64,000 nucleotides of DNA from the NCBI GenBank assembly GCA_000469685.2, contig LS997565.1, positions 29,333,145 through 29,397,144 of the forward strand. Reading direction: 5' to 3'. The DNA is from Haemonchus contortus (lineage: Eukaryota > Nematoda > Chromadorea > Rhabditida > Trichostrongylidae). The notes beneath the pieces were generated by a model. It saw only the letters and a program-made list of their open reading frames with translations. It ran no database searches and was not told the DNA's origin. Position 1 is the first letter of the stretch; every line of letters begins with the position of its first letter. A program made the position numbers and the translations under genes. Of the stretch, positions 48,981-58,987 are shown piece by piece.

Positions 48981-49743
48981 ATCGTCATCTTCGTTTACCG
49001 TGAATGGTGATCGCGAAGAACAGGTACGAATGGTCTGTTGCTGGTGCTCGCACATGAATGAAGAAAACCCATATAAGTTGACCTGTCTGTGTGAAAGTTG
49101 TGAATCGAATTAGTCCAGGATTTTCACTCTTCCTCTCAGAAACTCTATATGCTCAAATTTCAGAGTGTGATATTAAAAGCGAAGTTCACGATAAAAATTG
49201 TTTATGGTATATTCCGTTACGATAAATCTGTGACCCCTCGTGAAACATACGCCGTTAGGCCTAGTAAGGCATTACGAAGGCTCAGAAAATGTCTTGTTTG
49301 TATGCGCGGCCGAGTTTCGGCATTGTGGAAGCTGCGCCATTTACAAGGCAACCCATGTACGAAGTTCAGACAACTTGTCATGACCCTTGATGACTGTGAA
49401 AGGCAATTCTGGAGAGTTACGACTTGACGTGGTCAGCTCTTTGCGCCATGGTCACAACCAAAAACTCGTTTGAATACCCCTTCCATATCATTTCCGTCAT
49501 GGTATCTCGTGCAACCTCTATTTTCACTACTTTTAAGACCTTTTTTCCCGAAATTGGCAATTTTTTCGCTTCCTTCACCGCTGGTGCACTATTCCCAACT
49601 AGTACACAACTAGTACATACTGCCGTTTTTCGACATAAAGGTACCTGAAATTGTCGTGGATATCTTGAATAATCTATTGGTGAGATGATTTGTTGTGTGT
49701 TGGTATGAAAACGAGTGGTGTGGGTTGGGGGGTATGGGTACGT
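48981..49743. other. No gene recognised; probably LINE 3' flank
   Basis: The first hundred bases may still belong to the 3' end of the RTE copy. The rest shows no coding signal or shared repeat. Confidence 0.4.
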
Positions 49744-49975
49744 ACGTGCCTCCGATGATGCGCGCGGCAAATTGCGCGGCGAAGTGCGCGGTGATTCGAA
49801 CGATTCTGGCGCCTATCATTGAGGCCCAAATTTGAAATACAGCAGATTATCAGAGTCAGCTGATACCACTTATCTACTCTACTTAAAATTTGGGCCACAA
49901 TGATAGACGCCAGAGTCGTTCGAATCACCACGCACTTCGCCGCGCAATTTGCCGCGCGCATCCTCGGACGCACGT
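49744..49975. mobile_element. Foldback (MITE-like) element with 90-bp inverted arms
   Basis: Arms at 49744-49833 and 49886-49975 are reverse complements at most positions, starting ACGTGCCTCCGATGATGCGC on the left and ending in CGGACGCACGT on the right, around a 52-base AT-richer centre. The arms are strikingly CG-rich (repeated GCGCG words, as in GCGCGGCAAATTGCGCGGCG) compared with the surroundings. Both arms read through as similar short frames, which is a by-product. No clear target-site duplication was identified, so the transposon superfamily is unknown; a decayed non-autonomous DNA element is the simplest reading. Confidence 0.8.
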
Positions 49976-51147
49976 GAGTTCCATCCCCCGTGGGTTGGTG
50001 GTATGTTACCGTGGGCGTGGGTGTGTCTATGAGTGCCTGTCTGCTTGTTTGTTTGTATGATCAGATCAATCGTCGATGAAGCATGATGATGTATGTGTCT
50101 GTGTATGTCATCGGCTTGTATCACCCATCATCGATCCTCAGGTGCGGATAGCTGTACAATAATATCATGACTAAGTTGTCATTGCTGTAAATAATGAATT
50201 TCGAGATGGGTTCATGTGCTGACGAACTCGGAATGTAATGGATGACGGAATAAAGCGGAATGTATATAAGCACATCAGTGAGGTTCATTTCCATCCAGTC
50301 TATGACGAATGCTGCAGTATATCATTGCAGGCGCTCTTATTTTTGAAATCATCCGGCTGTTTGGCCAACCAGATGCATCTACAGTGAAGTACTCAAAGCC
50401 TACGGTTAGTTTCCTCACTATATAGCCGTTTCTTAATAAGCTATATAGATACAACTGGTTATGGGTTCCTGCAGTGTCTGAAGCCAACCTTTGCAAATGC
50501 ATATCCTTAGCAAATCATTTGGCCAATACTACAGTAGTCATATTTCAACTTCTCGTCGTAATTCGGATGAATCGCTGAGCCATAAATGTAATGTGTTGTG
50601 AGCAACTTCTTACGAATTTGAAATTCGGACTCGGTGTAAGAGGTAGAGCTCAGCAACTACCGGAATGTAGAAGGAACACCTTCCGAATCCATTCTCAAAG
50701 TACGTTCACAACTGCTAAAAACAAAACAGGAGTCATGTCGTCCAAACTCCTCTAACATTGCAGTAATGAAAGCAAAACTTGTCCATTGTTACGCAGTGAC
50801 AGAAGCTAGTATTACTAACGCAGAAAGAACTTTTCAGCAATATCTTGAGGACATTTGGATGTAGTACCTCTGTTGCTTTTTGTCATTTCCTTGCATAACA
50901 TATGAACCACTCGGTCCGCCCGGCAAACGCCAGGCTTCCCTCCTCCTTCGGCAAAGCTCTAGTATACTACTTCTCCACTCCTTTGAAATGAGTAATATTT
51001 TTCTCCGTTCACAAAGTTTGACACAGGACTAACAGAGCAGTGCAAATGGTATCAAGGGAAAATCGGTGCTTACGCCTTCAATTGGAACCTCAATCTTTTG
51101 CTCCCAATACGGATTCAACTGTTGGGTAAACAAAGCTTTGGCCGGTG
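49976..51147. other. No gene recognised
   Basis: Begins with a TG-rich stretch (about 50005-50115). A small palindrome with arms CTATATAGC/GCTATATAG lies at 50418-50448. Otherwise featureless AT-rich DNA. Confidence 0.4.
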
Positions 51148-51350
51148 CTCACAAATGTTTCGAGTGATGATAACAGCATTACCAGATGTCGTTATCAATG
51201 GACCTTTTCCTTTACAGAGATACCATTGGTTGAAAATTCCAGATAACTGGCGGTCGGTTAATTTCCGTCGCAAATGATATCGAACAAAGGGTATCCTACA
51301 TTGAGTTACAAATCTTGCCGGGTAGTGGTCTTAAACTAATAGCATGAATT
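51148..51350 (-). mobile_element. Diverged tail segment of the HINE-like repeat family
   Basis: On the plus strand the blocks AATGTTTCGAGTGATGATAA, TGGCGGTCGG, CGCAAATGATATCGAACA, GAGTTACAAATCTTGCCGGG and TAGTGGTCTTA follow the same order as the reverse complement of the tail at 59.1-59.35 kb. It is older than the copies at 57-60 kb, and no core unit or microsatellite is attached. Confidence 0.55.
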
Positions 51351-51404
51351 GAACAAAGTTCTCATCTGCTTATCTTAGTGCCTCCCTACTTCCTTGTTAC
51401 AGAC

Positions 51405-51512
51405 AAATACACATACAAACGCACACAAATACAAACACACACGTAAACACAGACTCACAAACACACAGACACAAACACAAACACACGCACAAACACACAT
51501 AAATACACACAA
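51405..51512 (+). repeat. CA/AAC-rich imperfect microsatellite
   Basis: About 108 bases made of ACACA, AAATACA, AAACACACAC and similar words; an imperfect, compound dinucleotide-derived repeat. Confidence 0.9.
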
Positions 51513-52119
51513 TAATCTAGGGAGTAAAGTCTGATACTCGTTTTATGTCGAGAGTTTCGTTCGTGTTGAGAATTAGAAATGGAATGGGAAGTTGAGCACA
51601 CTGTCGTACAGGCTTAGCACTGGGAATAATGCTTGGCATAGTTTTTTCGTGTTATAAGTGAATGACGGATTTCGAAGTTTTGGTAAATCGTTGCGTTCAA
51701 ATTAAACAAGCGATTTCCAGGATAAAAAGACATCGTAACCAGGTACAATAAAGTTGAATCGAGGACGAAACCGAGAAACAGCTTTTATGATATAAGTAAT
51801 AAACGTTCGAATACATAACTCCACAGCTCTCATATCGTGTATACGCAGACCTATGCAGTTTTTGACCTGTCCATAAAATGAATGAATCGTGATGTGAAGA
51901 AATTTTGTGATGCTTTTCACTGTAACTCGTCAAGACGCAGAAGAGTGAAAGTGAGTGAGTTCTAGAAAATGCATGATAGTGAGCCGAGAAGTGTCCTTGT
52001 AAACGTAAGTCCGATGAGCACTGGATAAAGCCAAAGTATCAAGTCAACGGGGATCATGGTGAAAGAAGAAGTAATTCTCGAAGCCCATCTTCTCGACTCT
52101 GTGGCGCTTGGGCTTGGAC
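51513..52119. other. No gene recognised
   Basis: No coding signal. The right-hand end may hold more of the decayed LINE that becomes recognisable after 52120. Confidence 0.35.
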
Positions 52120-52440
52120 CTAAACCCGGAGACTTGAACTTTATGAGAGCAGGATGAGCTAAGGGCCAGCGTCATCCAACGCGGTGTGGAAATGAGTACG
52201 CTCGGAATCGCGCGATAAACAGAAGTGCAGAAGGGAGTCTAGAGTTCCGAGCTCCGTCAACGAAGAAGATCAAGGATGTCATTGCCTGACCTACGGAACG
52301 GAAGATCGGACTGGTGGATAGACCCTTCGATATTGCGATAACCATTATTCACGTGCTGAATGGATCTCACGGGACGTCAAACGAATACTATTACGGCAGC
52401 TAGCACGATAGTCAGCCTTCTTCACAAAAGCACTGAAATA
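52120..52440 (+). pseudogene. RTE-type LINE, C-terminal fragment
   Basis: Broken C-terminal end of an RTE polyprotein, different from the copy at 46.3-49.0 kb. Recognisable in shifting frames: DELRASVIQRGVEMSTLGIA (52153 on), the usual region after the reverse transcriptase thumb; KKIKDVIA then TERKIG (52263 on); and AEWISRDVKRILLRQLAR (52354 on), an in-frame stop, and SAFFTKALK. The family pattern is KIKD-I-----KI-WAGH..., then WI-RD-KR..GRPP-RW..FF. The WAGH block is lost. Catalytic motifs are absent, so this is a 5'-truncated remnant. Confidence 0.7.
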
Positions 52441-54170
52441 AAGGAAGTTAAGCCTTTTAGTCATGAAGAGTGAACGATCCACGGGACTACTAGGCTCGCA
52501 ACAGGGGCGAGTACAGACGTTCCTAGTCCCACTAGATATCTAAAAGGTACAAAAATTGGTGCAAGTGATAACCACCAAAGAGGCCTTCCGAGGAGATCGC
52601 CTGTAACGAGGCCCCTCATTAGGCTTATCCTGTTGTAGAAGTTTCTATTTCTACAGAAAGGAAAAGTGAAGTAGGAATGTGAATATTGAGTGGTAATTAC
52701 AAGGGAATCCGCTGAAGAGAGATACTCTCTCGGCTCAACAATATCTAAAAGATATATTCCAGCACTGGTGAGTAAACCCGCATCACTGAAAACCCCACAA
52801 TTCCAAGACATATATTGTACAGCATTAAGTTATGCTATATTCAAATTTTATTAGTGACTATGTATCAATCGAGCGAATCACATCTATCCATAGTTGAGGA
52901 TCACAGAAAGAAACAGACTCAGAAAGGCAAAATAACAACGTTACAGGAGGTCTGAAATGTTATTACGCATTCATAACGACCTAACAAAGGAAAGTACCAC
53001 AAATCACATTAGGCAATGAAAGAACGTAGGGTAAAAAAAGGTCAGATCAGATCCGCTTTGATTTGTAGTTCTTGATCGATGCCTAGGTAACAGTCGGACA
53101 TAATGAATAGGCTCATATAGCACCTCCCACTGGAAGAAAAATTCAAGAACACGCATAAAAACAAGAAAAAATAATGGAAGTACCTCTTGTCTGGAGTGAC
53201 GAAGTCCATCCGAACACTACGGCCATTTTGAATTGCGTTTAAGTGATGCAATGATATCATACGATCATTATCTTTTTCCCCCAAAACGATAATCCAACCA
53301 GCCGTTTTCTCTTTGGACCATTGCGTCAGGTATGCGTCGGTGTCGAACTAAAAAGATGGCAAAAATGATGTCAAGTCAAAAGCAAAGGAGAATCGCAGCA
53401 ACTCCCAAATGTTAGTGGGAATCGTTCAAAGTTGTAGGGAAAAATTGAAGACGTTCTAGGGATGGCAGCGAAAAGGGTTCGTTCTGAAGGTAAGCCAAAG
53501 TGTTTAGTAGGCGTTAAGTGATCTCCGCAGAGGCGAAAGTTCAAACAGCTTCCCACGCAATCCGGATGTGTGGATCAGCGCCACATCCAATGGTTATCTC
53601 GCATAGATAACGTTAGCTAAGGTAGTGTCCTGTTTTAAAATTCGTATTGCTCCTATGACTTAACATTTTTTAAAATAAGGATCCAGGAGTACGGAGTCAT
53701 GGGAGAAGAATATGGAGTCATATGAAGTACGTGTAAGCGTAGTCAACAATCGGCAACTGTTAATTGCCTGGCTTTCAAAAGAAACGATAAAATTTGATAT
53801 GATTTTACTCACGCGACCAGGTCCAAGCATATTCACTTGAAAATGCAGCTTATAGCGCGTACTGCGTTCTAACTGCAGCCATTCGTCATCGATGCAAACT
53901 TCTTTCGCGTTTCTTGACAAACGAAGACAACTTACAGACAGAATGGGCCACCTGCATAGGGCTCGGATTACCTGTAAGGAACTCATAAAAAGTTTCAAAA
54001 GTTCTTATAATTAAGATGTGGTCAATGTCTCAAGTGCTACTCCATTCTGAAAATATGTGCACATATTCTTACGTCAATATATTTCCTATACTCATTTTTT
54101 CTTATAAATTAACGAAGTAAATATTAGGGCGGACTTCAATATTGATACTATCTATTATACTTGACTCTTT
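52441..54170. other. No gene recognised
   Basis: AT-rich sequence with several short minus-strand frames lacking domains, codon bias or splice support. Confidence 0.4.
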
Positions 54171-54459
54171 AAGGATAAATAGTCTTGGGGCGTTAATCAA
54201 TCCCGTCTGAGGGATGCGCCCACGCATTCGACTTTCATTCAGAATCGTAGTGGCGCATTGAACGCGTATGTGGTCTATACAATGACTTGCGGTGGCTAGG
54301 CGATGTAGAAGTCACTGCTTTTATCCTCCCAGACGAGTCTGGTACCACGTAACCGACCCCGGACAGATGGAAGGCTTGGTTCACCCAGGCAGATATCGAT
54401 CCCGGATTCGAACCAGTGACCATGCCTGTGTGAAGTGCGCCACTTGCCACCACACCACA
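54171..54459 (-). mobile_element. tRNA-derived SINE, copy 6 (left half of a head-to-head pair)
   Basis: Well-preserved minus-strand copy with tail TTTATCCTT at the left and tRNA-like head at the right. The B box reads on the minus strand GGTTCGAATCCGGG, and the A-box region GTGGTGTGGTGGCAAGTGG. The first few head bases (GGGCGAAG in copy 4) are missing where it meets the plus-strand copy. The 217-codon minus-strand frame spanning this region (54235-54888) is an artefact of two SINEs read through. Confidence 0.8.
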
Positions 54460-54460
54460 A

Positions 54461-54706
54461 GGGGCAGAGGCGGTGTAGCAGTGGCAAGTGGCACACTTTA
54501 CACGCGCACGGTCATGAGTTCGAATGCGGGACCGATATCCGCCTAGGCCAACTAAGCCTTCCATCCCTTCGGGGTCGGTTAATTGTACCAGACCCGTCTG
54601 GAAGGATAAAAGCACTGACTTGTACATCGACTGCCCACCGCAAGTGATTGTAATCGGCCACATACGGGGTTGATTAACTCCCGAGGCTTTATCCTCTATC
54701 CTTCCA
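54461..54706 (+). mobile_element. tRNA-derived SINE, copy 7 (right half of a head-to-head pair)
   Basis: Plus-strand copy starting GGGGCAGAGGCGGTGTAGCA directly after copy 6, with B box GAGTTCGAATGCGGG, body words CCTTCCATCCC, GGGGTCGGTTAATTG and GGATAAAAGCACTGACTTG, and a TTTATCCTCTATCC end. About 70 bases of the 3' body (the ACTACGATTC to GGGCGCATCCCTCAG part seen in copies 1 and 6) are deleted. With copy 6 it forms a palindrome of over half a kilobase. Confidence 0.8.
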
Positions 54707-55189
54707 ATGAACATGTTCAACGTTAAGTCCAATAATAAAGATGGGAACTGAACTTGAAATTTCAACAAACACACCTGTTTTATCTCCGTCTCTTGTAATG
54801 TTGTCTTCTCAAATAGTACATTCGCCGCCCGTTTTTCGACCTCATCTGTTCCCTGCGCGTTTTCAATGTCGAATTGATGTTGCAACATTGGAATTGTGGA
54901 TCGCTCCCTTCAAACAAACGAAGTAAAATAGCGTTACATGGAAGTCGACAGGCAATGTCCATCACTAATGAAGGAGCTGTGGGAGTGCCGGCAACAGTTT
55001 CTATCACAGTGACTGGGTCGGTGTAAATGATACAGTGAAATGCCGCCTTCGAGTAGCTGGAAAGCGATTAAGAGAAGGCCCGGTGTCGAATCTAGTGAAC
55101 AAAGCTCACTGTCCTAAGAGACTGTTCAAGCACAGAGAAACAAAATGCACGAGCGCTTGAACCGAAAGCCTATCCGGGATTGAAGTATG
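54707..55189. other. No firm feature; possible start of LINE endonuclease
   Basis: From about 55030 faint RTE endonuclease signs appear (CSPTPTLITTIT near 55192, where the family has Y-SPT), but nothing before that is recognisable. Confidence 0.35.
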
Positions 55190-55740
55190 CAGCCCAACTC
55201 CAACCCTAATTACTACCATCACATGACTACGAACATCAAACGCCTTATCGTCGGCGACTTCAACGTTAAATTGGCCCAAGAAAACAGCTGAAGAGATCGC
55301 ATCGGAACTAGTGAAACAAAACGAGGTAAGAACGGTATCTCACGAAGTCATCATCAGATTGTGAATATATGGAAGGGAAAAGATCCGCACTTTACAATTC
55401 ACGAAGGCCCAAAATCGCAAGAGAATTGCCGCAATAGGCAACACTGACGGTGGGAACACTAAGCGTGAATCTCCGAAAACTCCTAAGACACCAGCATGAG
55501 GTCGCCCGAGCCCCAGGTAATTACCAATGTACGTACAAGCAGAAAGGGCGAAGAAAGACCTATAAGAATGGCAGCAATTCCGTTGGAAGTGACAGAGTGG
55601 TACAGAGCATTTGCAAGTTCTCCCGAATCTGCGCCCGTTTCGGGACCAAGTTAATATTTATTTAGATCAGCAAGAAGGGCTATGGTGACCTTATGATCAG
55701 CCATGGCCATCTGCCTACCACCATCTGATGTAGATTGAAT
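55190..55740 (+). pseudogene. RTE-type LINE, endonuclease and connector fragment
   Basis: 5' part of an RTE polyprotein. RLIVGDFNVKLAQENS at about 55240 is the endonuclease GDFNAK motif, followed after a stop by DRIGT. Downstream, LSVNLRKLLRHQHEVARAPG (55450 on) fits the connector that begins LS.ETLELI-QR--ARAAGN; SICKFSRICARFGTK follows, and GYGDLMISHGHLP stands where FYSDLF-SHVHLP is expected before the reverse transcriptase. The catalytic reverse transcriptase is not seen beyond 55740. It belongs to the same type as the C-terminal fragment at 52120-52440, but their order shows they are separate copies. Confidence 0.65.
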
Positions 55741-56009
55741 AACCCAGCGCCTCAATTGTCTATTTCGAGGCTGCACAACTCTTCACTCCCATTTCAAAGG
55801 TTCGCACATACCTTCCAATATCATACGATACCTGAAAAATCTTTACAGCTATCACCGAAACTCTAACTCGGCCTTTCACGTGCTACCTGCTGGAATGCTA
55901 TGTATCCATCTCGCAAAAACAATAGGAGGAAACTACTGTATAGGAAGTGTGTGGACGATACTATGTACTTACAATATTACATGCTGTTGGCATGTTGATA
56001 ACTTATCCC

Positions 56010-56440
56010 TATCCCTACTATATATAAACCACAAGTGTCTGTATGTTTGTATGTCTGTTTCACTGTAACTATCTTATCACTATCACTGTATCTAGGACGT
56101 CGAAACACGTGGAAGAGCTCAGACAGGTTGGAACAAGGTGGGACTGGGGATGAACAAGTGGAAAATGAGCCAAACTCCTTGGGCACACGTGATCTAAGCT
56201 AGGCTCCGCTCATTAGGGGCGGAGCTTGCAAGAATAGTGTAGTTCGCGGTAAATTCGTAACTCCTTTGCTCCTGAGCGTAGAGTACTCAAATTTGGCAGA
56301 GATGTAGGTGGCGAGATGGGAAACCAGTGGTAGATGACAGGTGCAGACTCCGTCCACTGGGGGCCGGGTTTCCTCAAAAATAGTCACTTGGACCTGAGGC
56401 GTTCAAATTTGGCAGAGAAGCTACCAAAATGCGTAAAAAT
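56010..56440 (+). mobile_element. HINE-like repeat element, diverged copy
   Basis: Starts with TATCCCTACTATATATAAAC, the counterpart of the TCCTTACTTTATATAAAG head of the better copies, followed by a degenerate GTCT/GTAT microsatellite (56036-56070). One core unit is recognisable: AAATTCGTAACTCCTTTGCT, then ACTCAAATTTGGCAGAGATG, CACTGGGGGCCGGGTTT. A second GGACCTGAGGCGTTCAAATTTGGCAGAG follows. It is clearly related but well diverged from the 58.5-60.7 kb copies, so the family is old or has subfamilies. Confidence 0.6.
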
Positions 56441-56574
56441 TGGGTGTCAATGAAAGGACTGCTAATCAGCCACACTTTTTCTGACAGCAACCTGGTATTA
56501 TTAAAAGGAAAAAACACATCATAAAACAGTGGAAAATAAAAAATGTTATCAGATGAACTACGGAGAACATAATA

Positions 56575-56930
56575 TTATGCTAATAAACGGAACGCAGACA
56601 ATGAGATACCTTGCTTTTGAATGTGGAAAAGAATTGGTATTGGAATTAGTTGATTCATTTTCAAATACTTCATGACTGCACGAAACGTGAAGAACCTGGG
56701 CCCTATCGACGAACGCGACTGTCGACGAGTGAGCTTAAGCCTCTCGCCCCTTGTTCTGGATTGAATCATAGCATAAAAGTTACGGCTTTTAAGATCGATA
56801 CGACTATTCAGGATATTATATGCCATAAGTATGTCATTCCTTCTAAGTCTTGCTTGTAGAGGGTCTAGACCGCGAATCTTGTTTCTGATGACTCCTCGAG
56901 GCACGGCTCTGTACGTGAACCCTAATGCTC
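56575..56930 (-). pseudogene. CR1-like LINE reverse transcriptase, C-terminal fragment
   Basis: A 109-codon minus-strand frame. It reads RAVPRGVIRNKIRGLDPLQA then RLRRNDILMAYNILNSRIDL, SRTRGERLKL and RFFTFRAVMKYLKMNQL. This matches the end of CR1-type LINE proteins, where the thumb is followed by -RL--L-L-PLE-RR---DL---YKI--G--DL, then -TRG---KL and -R-FF--R----WN-LP. The N-terminal side continues a little further right in another frame (ALGFTYRAVP). Catalytic motifs are absent. It has no detectable relation in sequence to the copy at 42584-43477 beyond family level. Confidence 0.75.
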
Positions 56931-57189
56931 TGATGACAATTTCCTAGAGAAGTTGTTCTAAATCATTTCTGGTTTGTTTAATATATAACCAGTTGGGCTA
57001 TGCACGCTAACGCGCGCGTCACATTAATTAATCAGTCAACTCATCTGGATAGGCAGTGCAGCGATTATGCAGTCAAAAGCAGCCAACAGCAGTCAAAGTA
57101 CTTTAATGATTGGCTCACAGAACTTTACTCCGTAGAAAGGTAAAAGGAGCTCATTCTATCGCTGCTAATAGTTGGATGTGCTGACCATA
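56931..57189. other. Short repeat motif, otherwise no feature
   Basis: Contains a roughly 30-base motif (GCACGCTAACGCGCGCGTCA near 57000) that is repeated near 61865 and, inverted and shortened, near 60910. Confidence 0.5.
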
Positions 57190-58110
57190 TTTATTAGCAA
57201 AGTCTCTTGAAAAAGGCCTAATGACTCTTTATACCTCAAGGAGAAGCACAGTGCAAAAATAGGTAGCTGTATCAATGGAACTTTTTCTCTAAGGATATAT
57301 CATTAATAGAGGCTCCCAGATTGTTAGCGGTCTTATAAGTTCTGCCATGAATGATATCAAAACAGAGAGGATTCGTGACCCTTCATTAAATCGCAAACTT
57401 CGTTAGGTAGCGGTCGTAAGCAAGAAGTGAACCAAATTTCATAATCGGTCCCTATCAATGCACTCACCATTCCTTTCAAATGAATCATATCAAAGAATCA
57501 AAGCTAGAATGTAAATAATGAAGGCGCTTGGATAAAATTTGTGATTGGATCTTGCTCCATAAGGCCTCTTCTATCGACAGTGTTTCCATCCTGCCTCCTC
57601 TACTCCTATTGATATTGCTCTCCAAGTCCACGACATCATTAGTCATTGCTCAGACATTTATTCACGGAAACCCCATCCCCTGTGAGCGCACCGGCCCTAC
57701 TGCCCAACATAAGTGTTCGCGTACTGCCGCCTCTTCTCGTAGTTTTAACCACCTAGAGCCAAATAAAAAATATTCGCGCATACCCCGCCTTCTGTAGACG
57801 CGGTCCCGTCCTGCCACCCGCCATAAATGTTCCCATCCTACCTCCTGTACTCTTACCAAATTTGAACGCTCTAGGTCTACAGAGACAGAAGTTATGATTT
57901 TCCCGCTCCAACATTGAATTCGCGCAAACCCCGCACCCTGTGGGCGGAGTTCGGTCCGACCACCCACCAAAAGTGTTCCCATCCTGCCGCCTGTGCTTCC
58001 ACCAAATTTGAACGTTCTAGGTCCACGGGGACAGAAGTTATGAATTTCCGTGCAAACAAACAAACAGACAGACAGACAGACAGACGCGAGCGCTTTGTAT
58101 ATAGTAAGGA
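57190..58110 (-). mobile_element. HINE-like repeat element A, inverted copy
   Basis: Complete plan of the family on the minus strand. Head (58087-58110): counterpart of TCCTTACTATATACAAAGCG followed by CTCGCG. Microsatellite at about 58055-58085: (GTCT)n read on the minus strand. Core: three units, roughly 57907-58053, 57771-57906 and 57655-57770, each with the blocks CAAATTTGAACG, GGACAGAAGTTATGA and CCACCCACC as read on the plus strand. Tail at about 57190-57540, matching the tails of elements B and C, including AATCGCAAACTTCGTTAGGT. No coding capacity. Confidence 0.72.
58055..58085 (-). repeat. (CAGA)n microsatellite inside element A
   Basis: CAAACAAACAAACAGACAGA... ending CAGACGCGAGCG; the minus-strand reading is the GTCT repeat placed right after the GCGCTCGCG head. 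Confidence 0.95.
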
Positions 58111-58139
58111 TACTAGTACCTAGAACACCATATGAGGGA

Positions 58140-58450
58140 TATACAAGCGACCGAGTACGGCCAGAAGGAGGGCTCACTCCTTTTGCCGATACAACGCTGT
58201 TATAAAGTTCAACAAAAAGTCGCGAGACTACGCTGGAACGTTCTATCATCTGCGGATTATCTGAGGCAGCGAAAGCTGGCTCTTAAGCTTAAATCATGCA
58301 AGACAGCTTCACTCCGCTGAAATGAGGATGCTCAGATGGGCGTGCGGTTGGATACGGCAGGACCGGATCAGAAACGAAGAGGTCAGAGCACTCATGCGTA
58401 TAGCCCCTGTCCGGCTGAAGATGAGAACAGCGTCTACGAGGTTACAAACA
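58140..58450 (+). pseudogene. RTE-type LINE, C-terminal region, first part (interrupted)
   Basis: From 58319 the plus strand reads EMRMLRWACGWIRQDRIRN with EEVRALMRIAPVRLKMR after it. This is the well-known EMRMLRW-CG-TR-DRIRNE-VR block that precedes the C-terminus of one RTE lineage. The expected continuation (RWYGHVLRR and then the GAPK-RW tail) is missing here; element B starts at 58485. The tail appears again at 60945-61140, so I infer that one LINE copy was split by the repeat elements in between. No catalytic motifs remain upstream. Confidence 0.75.
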
Positions 58451-58509
58451 CTGCTGAGTGCTGAGAAGACCACCGAATCATCCGATCCTTACTTTATATA
58501 AAGCGCTCG

Positions 58510-58510
<1 letters not shown>

Positions 58511-58571
<61 letters not shown>
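58511..58571 (+). repeat. (GTCY)n microsatellite of element B
   Basis: About 15 units of GTCT with three GTCC units near the start, directly after GCGCTCGC. Confidence 0.97.
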
Positions 58572-58576
<5 letters not shown>

Positions 58577-58987
58577 ACGGAAATTCATAACTCCTGTCTC
58601 CGTGGACCTAGGACGTTCAAATTTGGCAGGAGCACAGGCGGCAGGGTAGGAACACATATGGTGGGTGGCGGGACCGGACCCTGCCCACAGTGGGCGGGGT
58701 TTGTGCGAACAAAGTGTTTGTACGGAAATTCATAACTCCTGTCTCCGTGGACCTAGGACGTTCAAATTTGGCAGGAGCACAGGCGGCAGGATAGGAACAC
58801 ATATGGTGGGTGGCGGGACCGGACCCTGCCCACAGTGGGCGGGGTTTGTGCGAACAAAGTGTTTGTACGAAAATTCATAACTTCTGTCCTCGTGGACCTA
58901 GGACGTTCAAATTTGGTAGGAGCACAGGCGGCAGGATGGGAACACATATGGTGGGTGAAAGGACCGGCGCCGCTCACAGGGGGCGTA
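58571..58987 (+). repeat. Tandem core repeat, period 145 bp, about 2.9 units
   Basis: Units start at 58571, 58716 and 58861, each with GTTTGTACG followed by AAATTCATAAC. The units carry GACCTAGGACGTTCAAATTT, GGCGGCAGG, ACACATATGGTGGGTG and GTGGGCGGGGTTTGTGCG. The first two are almost identical; the third diverges and ends at CAGGGGGCG. Open frames on both strands here are by-products of the repeat. Confidence 0.95.

Noticed and set aside
54235..54888. 217-codon minus-strand open frame
   Set aside because: It reads through the head-to-head SINE pair; the reading frame is a by-product of two repeats.
57662..58249. 195-codon minus-strand open frame
   Set aside because: It spans the tandem core and microsatellite of element A and has no independent domain.
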